Source: Gammaproteobacteria bacterium
Lineage (GTDB): Bacteria; Pseudomonadota; Gammaproteobacteria; DSM-19610
Length of the DNA: 38,696 nt
Assembly (NCBI GenBank): GCA_030621785.1
Contig: JAUXGZ010000012.1
Span: 1-38,696, forward strand
Reading direction: 5' to 3'
The notes below the pieces were generated by a model that was given only the letters and a program-made list of their open reading frames with translations, ran no database searches and was not told the origin of the DNA. Positions within the stretch are counted from its first letter, which is position 1, and each line of letters opens with the position of its first letter. This document shows positions 17,042 through 24,891 of the stretch, in pieces. Made by a program: the position numbers and the translations under genes.

Positions 17042-18412
17042 ATGAACCACGATGTAATCGACGCACGCATCTCTCCACAGGGGCATCTGGATCTTCTTTC
17101 CCGTGCAGAAGTGAACAAACTTCTGGATACCAGCCAGGGTGGTTTGTACCACCTGTTTCGTAACTGTTCGCTGGCCGTGTTGAGCAGCGGCAGCTTTCTG
17201 GACGATGGCAAGGAATTGCTGGAGCGTTACCCGTCCTTTGATATACGCGTAATCCAGGAAGAACGTGGCATCAAGCTCGAGGTGACCGGAGCACCGGCTA
17301 TTGCCTTTGTTGATGGCAAAATGATCAAAGGCATCAGCGAACATCTGTTCGCCGTATTGCGGGATGTCATCTATGTAAGTGACGAAATCGGTGACAATCC
17401 AAACTTTGACCTGGAGACATCGAGTGGCATAACCAACGCGGTTTTCCATATCCTGCGCAATGCCGATATTCTGCAGCCTGGCACCGATCCGAAGCTGGTG
17501 GTGTGCTGGGGCGGGCATTCGATTTTGCGGGAGGAGTACGACTACACGAAGGAAGTTGGCTACCAGCTGGGGTTGCGTGGCATGGACATCTGTACCGGCT
17601 GTGGTCCGGGTGCCATGAAGGGCCCGATGAAGGGCGCAACCATCGGCCACGCCAAGCAGCGTGTTCGTGGCGGCCAGTATCTGGGCATTACCGAACCGGG
17701 GATTATCGCGGCTGAGTCGCCCAATCCGATCGTGAACGAACTGGTGATACTGCCCGATATCGAGAAACGCCTGGAGGCCTTTGTGCGGACCGGTCACGGT
17801 ATTGTGGTGTTTCCCGGCGGGGCAGGAACGACCGAGGAAATTCTTTATATCCTGGGAATCCTGCTGCACCCGGGTAACGAGTCGATGCCTTTTCCGCTGA
17901 TCTTTACCGGCCCGGCGAGTGCGACCGAGTATTTTAACCAGATTGACCGCTTTATCGGGCGCACCCTCGGCAGCGAGGCGCAGCAACGTTACCGTGTTGT
18001 GATCGGCGATCCGGCCTGTGTGGCGCGCGAAGTGCACACAGGAATCCAGGCTGTACGCGAATTTCGCAAGCAGCAGGGCGATGCCTACTATTTCAACTGG
18101 TATTTGACTATTGACCCGGAGTTCCAGAAACCCTTCGTGCCGAGCCACGAGAACATGCGCAACCTGGAGCTAAATCTGGACCAGCCAGCCCATTCGTTGG
18201 CGGCCAACCTGAGGCGCATGTTTTCGGGGGTGGTTGCCGGCAATGTAAAGGATGAGGGTATACGTGCCATTGAGCAGTATGGTCATTTCGAGATTCGGGG
18301 CGACGCAGATATCATGGAACCCATGGATGCACTGCTGACTTCTTTCGTGGAGCAGCACCGTATGAAGCTGCCGGGAAAGGAGTACGTTCCCTGTTACCGG
18401 ATTGTACGCTGA
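17042..18412 (+). CDS. ppnN: Pyrimidine/purine nucleotide 5'-monophosphate nucleosidase PpnN (YgdH)
   Basis: A 456-aa enzyme of the LOG/lysine-decarboxylase-like family that splits nucleoside 5'-monophosphates into base and ribose-5-phosphate, feeding salvage. It is almost the same length as E. coli YgdH/PpnN. The Rossmann core holds CWGGHS (155-160), GCGPGAMKGPMKGA (187-200) and the nucleotide-binding PGGAGTTEE (258-266), the LOG-family signature. The N-terminal ~130 and C-terminal ~100 residues correspond to the PpnN-specific flanking domains, which in E. coli bind (p)ppGpp. Its stop overlaps the region where the transporter frame begins, suggesting co-transcription with a nucleotide transporter. 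The ATG at 17042 lacks a strong ribosome site. Confidence 0.94.
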   Translation: MNHDVIDARISPQGHLDLLSRAEVNKLLDTSQGGLYHLFRNCSLAVLSSGSFLDDGKELLERYPSFDIRVIQEERGIKLEVTGAPAIAFVDGKMIKGISEHLFAVLRDVIYVSDEIGDNPNFDLETSSGITNAVFHILRNADILQPGTDPKLVVCWGGHSILREEYDYTKEVGYQLGLRGMDICTGCGPGAMKGPMKGATIGHAKQRVRGGQYLGITEPGIIAAESPNPIVNELVILPDIEKRLEAFVRTGHGIVVFPGGAGTTEEILYILGILLHPGNESMPFPLIFTGPASATEYFNQIDRFIGRTLGSEAQQRYRVVIGDPACVAREVHTGIQAVREFRKQQGDAYYFNWYLTIDPEFQKPFVPSHENMRNLELNLDQPAHSLAANLRRMFSGVVAGNVKDEGIRAIEQYGHFEIRGDADIMEPMDALLTSFVEQHRMKLPGKEYVPCYRIVR

Positions 18413-18458
18413 TCATGATGCTGCTTTCTTCCGCTTGTCTGCGCCTTGGTGCCAGGCG

Positions 18459-19844
18459 GTGAACGGCCCGCAGCTATCAAAGACCGAGCGGGTGCTCAGG
18501 ATATTTACCGATGTGCATCCGGGCGAGGGTTCAACGGCGTTGCTTATGTTCGCCAACGTTTTTCTGATTCTTTGCGCCTACTACTTTATCAAGCCGCTGC
18601 GCGAAGGCTGGATTGCGGTCTCCGATATCGGCGGACTGTCCAAGATGGAAGTCAAGGCCTACTCCAGCTTCGTGCAGAGCGTATTGCTGCTGTTTATCGT
18701 TGGCTGGTACGGGCGCCTTGCGAGCCGCTGGGACCGCAGTACGCTGATCACCCGCTCGACACTTTTCTGTATCTCCAACATGTTGATTTTCTGGTTTCTG
18801 CAGCCGGACTACTTTTTCGAGGCACTGCCGGTTTCGGGAGTTGTTTTCTACCTGTGGGTGGGGATGTTCGGTGTTTTTGTCGTTGCCCAGTTCTGGACCT
18901 TCTGTGCAGACGTCTACACCGATGAGCGTGGCAAGCGCATGCTACCGCTGATTGCCGTGGGGGCAACTTCCGGTGCTGCTGCCGGGTCCTGGATCGTCAG
19001 CTCGCTGGTAGACAGCGGTTTGGTGGCAACCGAAATGTTGCTGGTGGTCGCCACCCTGCCGCTGCTCGTATCGATTGGCCTGACTCGCGTTGTGGATCGT
19101 CGGACGCCGATGGATACTCCTGCCGCTGCAGGTGCTGATACGAAAGACGAGGGCCTTGATTTCCTGCTCGATGGAGCACGCCTGGTACTGGTCAGTCGTT
19201 TTCTGCTGGCTGCTGCACTGGTTACACTGCTGACTAACTGGGTCAATACCAACGGCGAGAATCTGCTCTTTCGCGTCGTTCAGGAGACACTGGCAACACA
19301 GGCTACGGAGCAGGGAGTCACAGATTCCCGGGCAGTACTCGAATTTACCCGCGATGGAACGACCGCTTTCTACGGAAATTTCTTTTTCTGGGTCAATATA
19401 GTGGCCTTGCTGTTGCAATCCCTCGTGGCATCGCGCCTGCTGAAATTTGGCGGATTTGCTTCGATCATGCTGATTCTCCCGGTGGTTGCCCTGATGTCAT
19501 ACAGCATTATGGCGCTGTTGCCGATCCTGGCAATTGTCAAGATGATGAAGATTGCGGAGAATGCAACGGATTATTCGATCAACAACACGGCGCGGCACGT
19601 TCTGTGGTTGCCGGTCAGTTCGGAAATGAAATTTCGTGGCAAGCCGGCCATAGATACTCTGTATGTTCGCATGGGAGATGGTCTTGCCGCGATCACTGTG
19701 CTCGTGGGAGTTCACCTGATCGCCATGTCGACCAGGAGCTTTTTTGTGTTCAATGTCGCGCTGGTTCTGCTGTGGATTGTATTTGCGATCATGCTGATAC
19801 GCGAGCATCGCAAGGCCGTGGCCGCGAACACTGTTCAGGACTGA
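18459..19844 (+). CDS. Npt1/Npt2-like nucleotide-exchange (ATP/ADP translocase-type) MFS transporter
   Basis: An integral membrane protein with about 12 hydrophobic segments. The opening IFTDVHPGEGSTALLMFANVF followed by YYFIKPLREGWI is the hallmark of the NTP/NDP exchange transporter (Tlc/Npt) superfamily, whose founding members exchange host ATP in intracellular bacteria; free-living members have unknown substrates. A soluble stretch near TDERGKRMLPLIAVGATSGAAAG lies between helices as in the family. I prefer the GTG at 18459 (461 aa), because the family begins just before this segment. A TTG at 18402 overlapping the ppnN stop would add 19 residues and cannot be excluded. Position directly after ppnN hints at nucleotide or nucleobase traffic. 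Confidence 0.85.
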   Translation: MNGPQLSKTERVLRIFTDVHPGEGSTALLMFANVFLILCAYYFIKPLREGWIAVSDIGGLSKMEVKAYSSFVQSVLLLFIVGWYGRLASRWDRSTLITRSTLFCISNMLIFWFLQPDYFFEALPVSGVVFYLWVGMFGVFVVAQFWTFCADVYTDERGKRMLPLIAVGATSGAAAGSWIVSSLVDSGLVATEMLLVVATLPLLVSIGLTRVVDRRTPMDTPAAAGADTKDEGLDFLLDGARLVLVSRFLLAAALVTLLTNWVNTNGENLLFRVVQETLATQATEQGVTDSRAVLEFTRDGTTAFYGNFFFWVNIVALLLQSLVASRLLKFGGFASIMLILPVVALMSYSIMALLPILAIVKMMKIAENATDYSINNTARHVLWLPVSSEMKFRGKPAIDTLYVRMGDGLAAITVLVGVHLIAMSTRSFFVFNVALVLLWIVFAIMLIREHRKAVAANTVQD

Positions 19845-19927
19845 TTGACCAAGGAAATTTGCGGAGGTTGGCATGCGCTGGTTCCGGCGCGGCATCGAGA
19901 ACGGTAATATCGAGCAGTGTGATACCT

Positions 19928-20755
19928 TCAGTGCAAAGAATCTATGAAGCCTCGTGCGTGCTCGCGGATGGCCTGCTCGAACTCGCGCTGCAGTGTCTTT
20001 AGTACATCGGGCCGGGGCTCGCCCGAGTTCTCGTCCATGAAGACCTTTTTTGCCTCGGTCGGTAATACCAGGGTGTTGTGGTAGTTCCCGCCAACGAAAG
20101 TTGCCTGGTAGCCTCTGCCGTAGAAGACCTCGTTGATTGCTGCCCGGACCTCGATCCCCGGTAGGCGGATGCGGCCCAGTTGCTCGACCCATTGGTCGAT
20201 TAGGGCTTGCCAGCGTTGTGTTTCCAGTTGCTCGGTGCCTATGTTGAAAAGTGGTACATCGCCCATTCCGGGACGCAGGTAGTTGTAGGAGTGGACGTCA
20301 TATACCAGCACCTGCGGGTGCAGTGATTCCAGTTTTTCATAGAGTGCGCCCAGTACGGTATAGAACGCGTTGTGTTTTGCCACGCTGGTTGCTTTCTCCG
20401 TATCACTCAGCGGCTCATTCCAGACTGTCTGCCCCCAGGCCTCCTTGTAGACGCAGGTCTCCGGCGAGCGGTTCAGGTCGTACTCGTAGCGGGAGTCGTT
20501 GGCGACCACCGTAATCGGCATATTCGCGGCAATGTCGGCGGTGTAGGGATCTTCCTCGTGCAGACGTTGCGATTCATCGAGCGCACAGTTCTCCTGCAGT
20601 GCGGGGCGCAGGCGATGGCCGTTGTGAATTGCCGTACAGACGAAATGTGTGTAGTCCTCGATCCTGACAAAGAATGCGCCGTCGCTGACGGAGGCATGAA
20701 ATGTCCTGCCTGCGTGTATCGCCGCTATGCAGTCATTAATATCCAGCTCTGTCAT
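19928..20755 (-). CDS. N-formylglutamate amidohydrolase family protein
   Basis: A 275-aa protein of the N-formylglutamate deformylase family, zinc-type amidases that release formate from N-formyl-L-glutamate in histidine breakdown; paralogues act on other N-acyl amino acids. Family landmarks are HNGHRL (His44, His47), DSRYEYDLNR (87-96) and YDVHSYN (152-158), which hold the metal and catalytic residues. The ATG overlaps the upstream transporter stop by one base (TAATG), which implies translational coupling. No hut genes accompany it, so the substrate is more likely whatever the coupled transporter brings in. Family confident, substrate not. Confidence 0.85.
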   Translation of the reverse strand: MTELDINDCIAAIHAGRTFHASVSDGAFFVRIEDYTHFVCTAIHNGHRLRPALQENCALDESQRLHEEDPYTADIAANMPITVVANDSRYEYDLNRSPETCVYKEAWGQTVWNEPLSDTEKATSVAKHNAFYTVLGALYEKLESLHPQVLVYDVHSYNYLRPGMGDVPLFNIGTEQLETQRWQALIDQWVEQLGRIRLPGIEVRAAINEVFYGRGYQATFVGGNYHNTLVLPTEAKKVFMDENSGEPRPDVLKTLQREFEQAIREHARGFIDSLH

Positions 20756-22884
20756 TATTGAGTTTCCTGTTTCGCTTGTCCGTAGATCCAGTATTCTTCC
20801 AGCTTCTTCATCAATCCCTCGGTTTTTTCAATCTCCAGCCACAGGTTGATGAAATACCGGAAATCGGGCTGGTGTTTCGGCAGTACCAGTGATAACGCAA
20901 GCTTGTATTCCAGGCCTTGTGGGATAACCACTGAATACTGCGGAAATATCAGCGTCCAGGCCGAAGCCGATTCGGCCGAATACATCATGGCGTCAATTTC
21001 CACCTTGCCGGACAGGTAGTCCCTGGGCGAATCGACGGGAACGATTTCAGCATCCTTGAAATACTGCCTGACAATCGGTCGATACAGGTTTTCATCCAGC
21101 ACCTTCAGTATCCCGATACGCAATGGTCCCTCATTACGTATCTTGTCCAGGGTAGAAAAGGCGGAGCGGCGATAGTCGGGTATGATAAGGCCGACGTGCT
21201 CGTACAGGTAAGGCTGGCTAAATTCCCACTCCAGGGCGCGTTCGGTGGTGAGAATCAGTGCGCCGGCGTACACATCGATACGGCCCTCATTCAGCGCTGA
21301 TTCGGCGCCGGTTTTATCCAGTTTCACCAGGTCCAGGCCGACGCCAAGTTTCCCGGCCAGTACACGCATTAAATCGATATCGAAACCGACTACATCGCCC
21401 TGCTTGTTGCGGAAAGCGAAGGGCAGGGCATCGCCCGGGAAACCGACCCGGAGCGTGCCGCGCTGCCTGATGACGGACAGGCGCGGGCTGGATGCAAGAT
21501 CGTTAGCCAGTTTTTCCGGCAGTTTGACGATACGTTCATTATCGACCTTTTCCAGCGAGGTCATTGAAACGAAGGATTCGTAGCCGGTATATTCGTAGGG
21601 CAGGACCCGGGTCAGCACCATACCCAGCCCCCACATGAAGAGTCCCATCACGAACACACTCGCCATCAGCACCTGCAGCAAACCTTTCTTTTTGAGCCAG
21701 CCGAGCATGACGCTGGCGCCGAGCAGGCTGATGACCAGCGCGTGCATGGTTGCCAGTACGGTGGCAAAACGGGCGGTCATGACACTGCCCAGCAGGTAGA
21801 GCTGGAACATATCCGAGGGTAGATGGAAATAATCCAGCATGAAGGGCAGTGCCACAACCATGGTGCCAAATGCCGAAACTGCACCGGTTACCACAAAACC
21901 CGGGTACTGTGTGATATCCAGCGGTGATCCCACGAACCACCCGGAAAACAGGATAAACCCTATACCCAGTAGAGTGCCGACACTGGGGAAACTGTACGCG
22001 GTTGGCACCAGTACATCGATCGCCGTAAGGGCTTCATTGTCTTCACCCTCGACGCCGTGTTCCGCCAGCAGCTGCTTGGCGCGTACAATGATCATGGGTA
22101 ATACCACCAGTACCGTGCCGGCGGCAAAAGACGTGACCATGGGTGTCCTGGCCTCCCGCAGCACATCCCGGTAGCTGAAGGGTGTGGCCCAGGCGACGAA
22201 CATCGGCAGGGTGAAAAAGGTCAGCACCAGCCAGGCGCCGGCATAGACCCACAGGTAGACCTGCAATCGCGTCAGTGACTGAAAATCCAGGGCGCCCGCA
22301 GCGGCTGCGGAAAGTGCAAAAATGCCGATCGGCGCCAGTTTGGCGACGAAGGAGGCCATTTTCATCAGTGTATCGCTGATATTCTGCAATACCTGTAACA
22401 GCCCGTCTTTATTCGGAACCATGATCAGCGCGATACCCGTGGCAATACTGAACACCACGACCGCCGGGACAATGGTATTGGCAAGCACGTGGAACGGATT
22501 GGACGGGATATACAGCGTGAGCGGATCGAAGCTTGCGGGTTTGGTTATCAGACTGCTGCTGAAGAAAGACGCCGAGGTCCAGTCCGGATAGGCGAACGGC
22601 ATGACCAGCAGGGTGAGCATGGTTGTCGCCCACAAAAACAGGATCAGCCCCGCCCCGGCAATACCGATGCGTTTGGCCATGTCCATATTCAGCCGTCCGA
22701 GCCCGCCGATCAGCGAGAACATAATATAAGGCAACACGGTCATCTGCAGCAGGCGAATATAGGCTTCGCCCACAATTTCCAGCTTACCGGCCGGTTTTCC
22801 GACCAGGATACCGAAGATGATGCCGCCGATCAGGCTGAAAATGACCAGTTGGAACGGGCTCGGTTTCAATCTGCGCAGGTTCAT
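20755..22884 (-). CDS. Dicarboxylate/amino acid:cation symporter fused to a periplasmic-type solute-binding domain
   Basis: A 709-aa fusion. Residues about 10-400 are a DAACS (GltP/DctA-type) sodium- or proton-coupled symporter, with multiple helices and the family's hairpin-like segments (for example GTLLGIGFILFSGW). A further hydrophobic helix at about 405-430 follows. From about 460 to 700 lies a type-3 amino-acid-binding domain: RQRGTLRVGFPGDALPFAF, then GDVVGFDIDLMRVLA and DVYAGALILTTERA. A stand-alone symporter ends in the cytoplasm; the extra helix would put the binding domain in the periplasm. It is translationally coupled to the amidohydrolase, suggesting uptake then hydrolysis of an acylated acidic amino acid. 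The ATG at 22884 is the natural start. Confidence 0.9.
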   Translation of the reverse strand: MNLRRLKPSPFQLVIFSLIGGIIFGILVGKPAGKLEIVGEAYIRLLQMTVLPYIMFSLIGGLGRLNMDMAKRIGIAGAGLILFLWATTMLTLLVMPFAYPDWTSASFFSSSLITKPASFDPLTLYIPSNPFHVLANTIVPAVVVFSIATGIALIMVPNKDGLLQVLQNISDTLMKMASFVAKLAPIGIFALSAAAAGALDFQSLTRLQVYLWVYAGAWLVLTFFTLPMFVAWATPFSYRDVLREARTPMVTSFAAGTVLVVLPMIIVRAKQLLAEHGVEGEDNEALTAIDVLVPTAYSFPSVGTLLGIGFILFSGWFVGSPLDITQYPGFVVTGAVSAFGTMVVALPFMLDYFHLPSDMFQLYLLGSVMTARFATVLATMHALVISLLGASVMLGWLKKKGLLQVLMASVFVMGLFMWGLGMVLTRVLPYEYTGYESFVSMTSLEKVDNERIVKLPEKLANDLASSPRLSVIRQRGTLRVGFPGDALPFAFRNKQGDVVGFDIDLMRVLAGKLGVGLDLVKLDKTGAESALNEGRIDVYAGALILTTERALEWEFSQPYLYEHVGLIIPDYRRSAFSTLDKIRNEGPLRIGILKVLDENLYRPIVRQYFKDAEIVPVDSPRDYLSGKVEIDAMMYSAESASAWTLIFPQYSVVIPQGLEYKLALSLVLPKHQPDFRYFINLWLEIEKTEGLMKKLEEYWIYGQAKQETQ

Positions 22885-22943
22885 CGCGGCGAGTATAAGC
22901 TGGAAAGCGGCGCCTGAACAGGCCGCGAGGTATCCAGTACAGC

Positions 22944-24134
22944 TTACGCGAAGACCGCCTGCGGCGTGTTGTTGAAATCCTTTGCGAGGGTGCCGATGGT
23001 GATGCGCATGACTTCACGGAACACCTTGTCCCGGTCGAAATTGACGACGATCGGAATATTTGCCCGGTCGGCTTCGGAGAGGAGGTAGGACTGTAATCGC
23101 CAGATTTCATCAAAATGTTTCAGATAGCGCTCGGCACGACGCTGTGGCACATCGGCCCCACGGCCACTTATTCTTCGCTGCAGTTGCTTGTGTTTCAGCA
23201 CGCCCAGCATGACGGGAATGATGACGGCGTCATCTTCCTGTGCCAGTTTTCCCACGAATGCCGGGTGGATGTGTACGCCTTCCATGATCAGTGATGTCCG
23301 CTCATGCCGGGCACGCTGGATAAAGGCTTCCATTGCGACAGAGAGCAGATCTGCCTGGCTTCGGTAGCCGTTCACCAGCAATGTTTCCGGCACCTCTCCA
23401 ATAGCCTCCGGCTGGCCGGGCAAGGCGGTCCATGCAGTAAATGAGGATGTGTGAAGTACCGGAATAAGCTGTTCGGGCATCATGATACGCATGACCTCGC
23501 GCAGCATGTCCGTCGACTGGGTACGGACGATATCCAGACGGCTTGCCAGCATGGAGGCGACGGTGCTTTTTCCGCAGCCGGCTGTGCCGCCTATAAGAAG
23601 AATCAACGGTCGGCCACTGTTGATGAAATCGTGCCAGACCAGCCAGCGGTGGGCGACTGCCGGTCCCAGCTCACTGGATTGTCGCAGGAACCTGTAAGTC
23701 AGTTTGCCCAGGCGCTTCGAGGTGATCATCTCCATGTGCCGGTCAAGCAGATGTTTGTGAACGGCGGCCATGGCCCCGACGGCTTCTTCACCAGTGAGGC
23801 CGATGGTTTCAAGGCATCGCTGGTATTCGTGCCTGGAAAACGGGGTTACCTGTCCGTCCCGCTGCTCCACATGAATGGCAAAGGTTTTTTTCTGCGCCTC
23901 GTAGCGTGTGATTATATCCGGATCCGCACGTGCCTTGAGCAGCTCGAGAACCTTTTGACGCAGTTCCTGAATAGTGATTACCGGCGTATCACCCAGAGCA
24001 TTGCGGATTTTCGTTGCCATCTCATAGGCGGAATCAAACGATAGCCCCGAGTCTTGCAGGGAGCGAACCAGGATACCGCGCAGGAAGGGAATACTGGTAT
24101 TTTCCTGCTTGTCTTCGACTAGAATTTTTGCCAT
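22944..24134 (-). CDS. 2-phosphoglycerate kinase-like protein (ATP-cone + P-loop kinase)
   Basis: A 396-aa protein. The N-terminal ~95 residues resemble an ATP-cone (PFLRGILVRSLQDSGLS, then helices), as in archaeal 2-phosphoglycerate kinases. The kinase domain carries the Walker A LIGGTAGCGKST (about 180-191), an STDMLREVMR segment, and a later EGVHIHP. In methanogens 2PGK phosphorylates 2-phosphoglycerate to 2,3-bisphosphoglycerate on the way to cyclic 2,3-DPG; bacterial homologues are little studied. I start it at the ATG at 24134, four nt after the ParA-like stop. The open frame extends further upstream, but that part overlaps parA and has no family resemblance. It is the last gene of the CHAD-ParA-2PGK operon. 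Confidence 0.85.
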   Translation of the reverse strand: MAKILVEDKQENTSIPFLRGILVRSLQDSGLSFDSAYEMATKIRNALGDTPVITIQELRQKVLELLKARADPDIITRYEAQKKTFAIHVEQRDGQVTPFSRHEYQRCLETIGLTGEEAVGAMAAVHKHLLDRHMEMITSKRLGKLTYRFLRQSSELGPAVAHRWLVWHDFINSGRPLILLIGGTAGCGKSTVASMLASRLDIVRTQSTDMLREVMRIMMPEQLIPVLHTSSFTAWTALPGQPEAIGEVPETLLVNGYRSQADLLSVAMEAFIQRARHERTSLIMEGVHIHPAFVGKLAQEDDAVIIPVMLGVLKHKQLQRRISGRGADVPQRRAERYLKHFDEIWRLQSYLLSEADRANIPIVVNFDRDKVFREVMRITIGTLAKDFNNTPQAVFA

Positions 24135-24138
24135 ATGC

Positions 24139-24891
24139 TCATTCCCAGTGAGACAGGTGCTGTTTGACTTCCTCCCACAGAGCCTCGTAGCAGCGGGCAG
24201 AGCGGCTGTTGGGGGCAAATTCTCCCAGGGGGGCGCGATGGCTTCCCATGCGTTCCACGTTGCTGTCGTAGGGAATGCTTGTCTCCAGGAGATTTTGCAT
24301 GTCGGTGGGAGAGTCATCCACGATAGAGCAATGCAGTTGCTTGCGGCGGTCGACCATGGAGAAGAACGGCAGGAGCTTGCTCGGGTCCAGCCGGTTTTGC
24401 CGGAAAAACTTCCTGATCTGTTTATAGGTGCGCAGTGACAAGGTGGTCGGTATGGTCGGAACCAGCACCGAGCTGGCCGCGTCGAAGATGTTTTCCGAGA
24501 CCAGGGAAATGCTCGGTGGGCAGTCAAGAAAAACATAATAATATTCGTGTTTGAAGGGCTTGAGCAGTTTGTGAAGCTGGCGTACCGGTTTTTTCGCCTG
24601 CTCCAGGTAAAGATCCATGTTCCGGTAGGAAAAATCTGCGGGTAGAAGATCGAGCCACTCAAAATCGGTACCGCGGATAAAATCGTCCAGATCACGCTTG
24701 CCCTCTATCAATCGCTTGCCACCTCCCTTGATCCTGGGCTTGACCCGGAAGTAATAGCTTGCGGCGCCCTGGGGGTCGAGGTCCCAGATGAGTGTCGGTG
24801 CACCTTCGCGGGCCGCGAGCCAGGCAAGATTGACCGCGGTGGCGGTTTTACCGACACCCCCCTTGATATTGTATGTAGCGATTACTTTCAA
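24139..24891 (-). CDS. ParA/MinD-family ATPase
   Basis: A 250-aa P-loop ATPase. It has the deviant Walker A KGGVGKT (10-16), the Walker A' DLDPQG (37-42) and LDCPPS near residue 118, all typical of ParA/Soj. The start is TTG at 24891, overlapping the preceding CHAD gene's stop as TTGA, with GGAGA just upstream. There is no ParB, centromere-like repeat or replication gene nearby, and the chromosomal par locus normally lies elsewhere, so it is an orphan. Between a CHAD protein and a 2-phosphoglycerate kinase it may position a cellular body, for example a polyphosphate granule; that is inference from context only. Confidence 0.9.
   Translation of the reverse strand: MKVIATYNIKGGVGKTATAVNLAWLAAREGAPTLIWDLDPQGAASYYFRVKPRIKGGGKRLIEGKRDLDDFIRGTDFEWLDLLPADFSYRNMDLYLEQAKKPVRQLHKLLKPFKHEYYYVFLDCPPSISLVSENIFDAASSVLVPTIPTTLSLRTYKQIRKFFRQNRLDPSKLLPFFSMVDRRKQLHCSIVDDSPTDMQNLLETSIPYDSNVERMGSHRAPLGEFAPNSRSARCYEALWEEVKQHLSHWE

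Noticed and set aside
16904-18148. Long antisense open frame (414 codons) opposite ppnN
   Set aside because: The + strand encodes an unmistakable full-length PpnN; the antisense frame has no family motif or ribosome site.
24135-24695. N-terminal extension of the 2-phosphoglycerate kinase frame
   Set aside because: It overlaps the ParA-like gene in another frame and has Ser/Arg/Cys-rich nonsense composition; the ATG at 24134 starts the conserved protein.
24139-24891. Plasmid or chromosome partition locus
   Set aside because: ParA-like ATPase lacks ParB, parS-like repeats and replication genes nearby.
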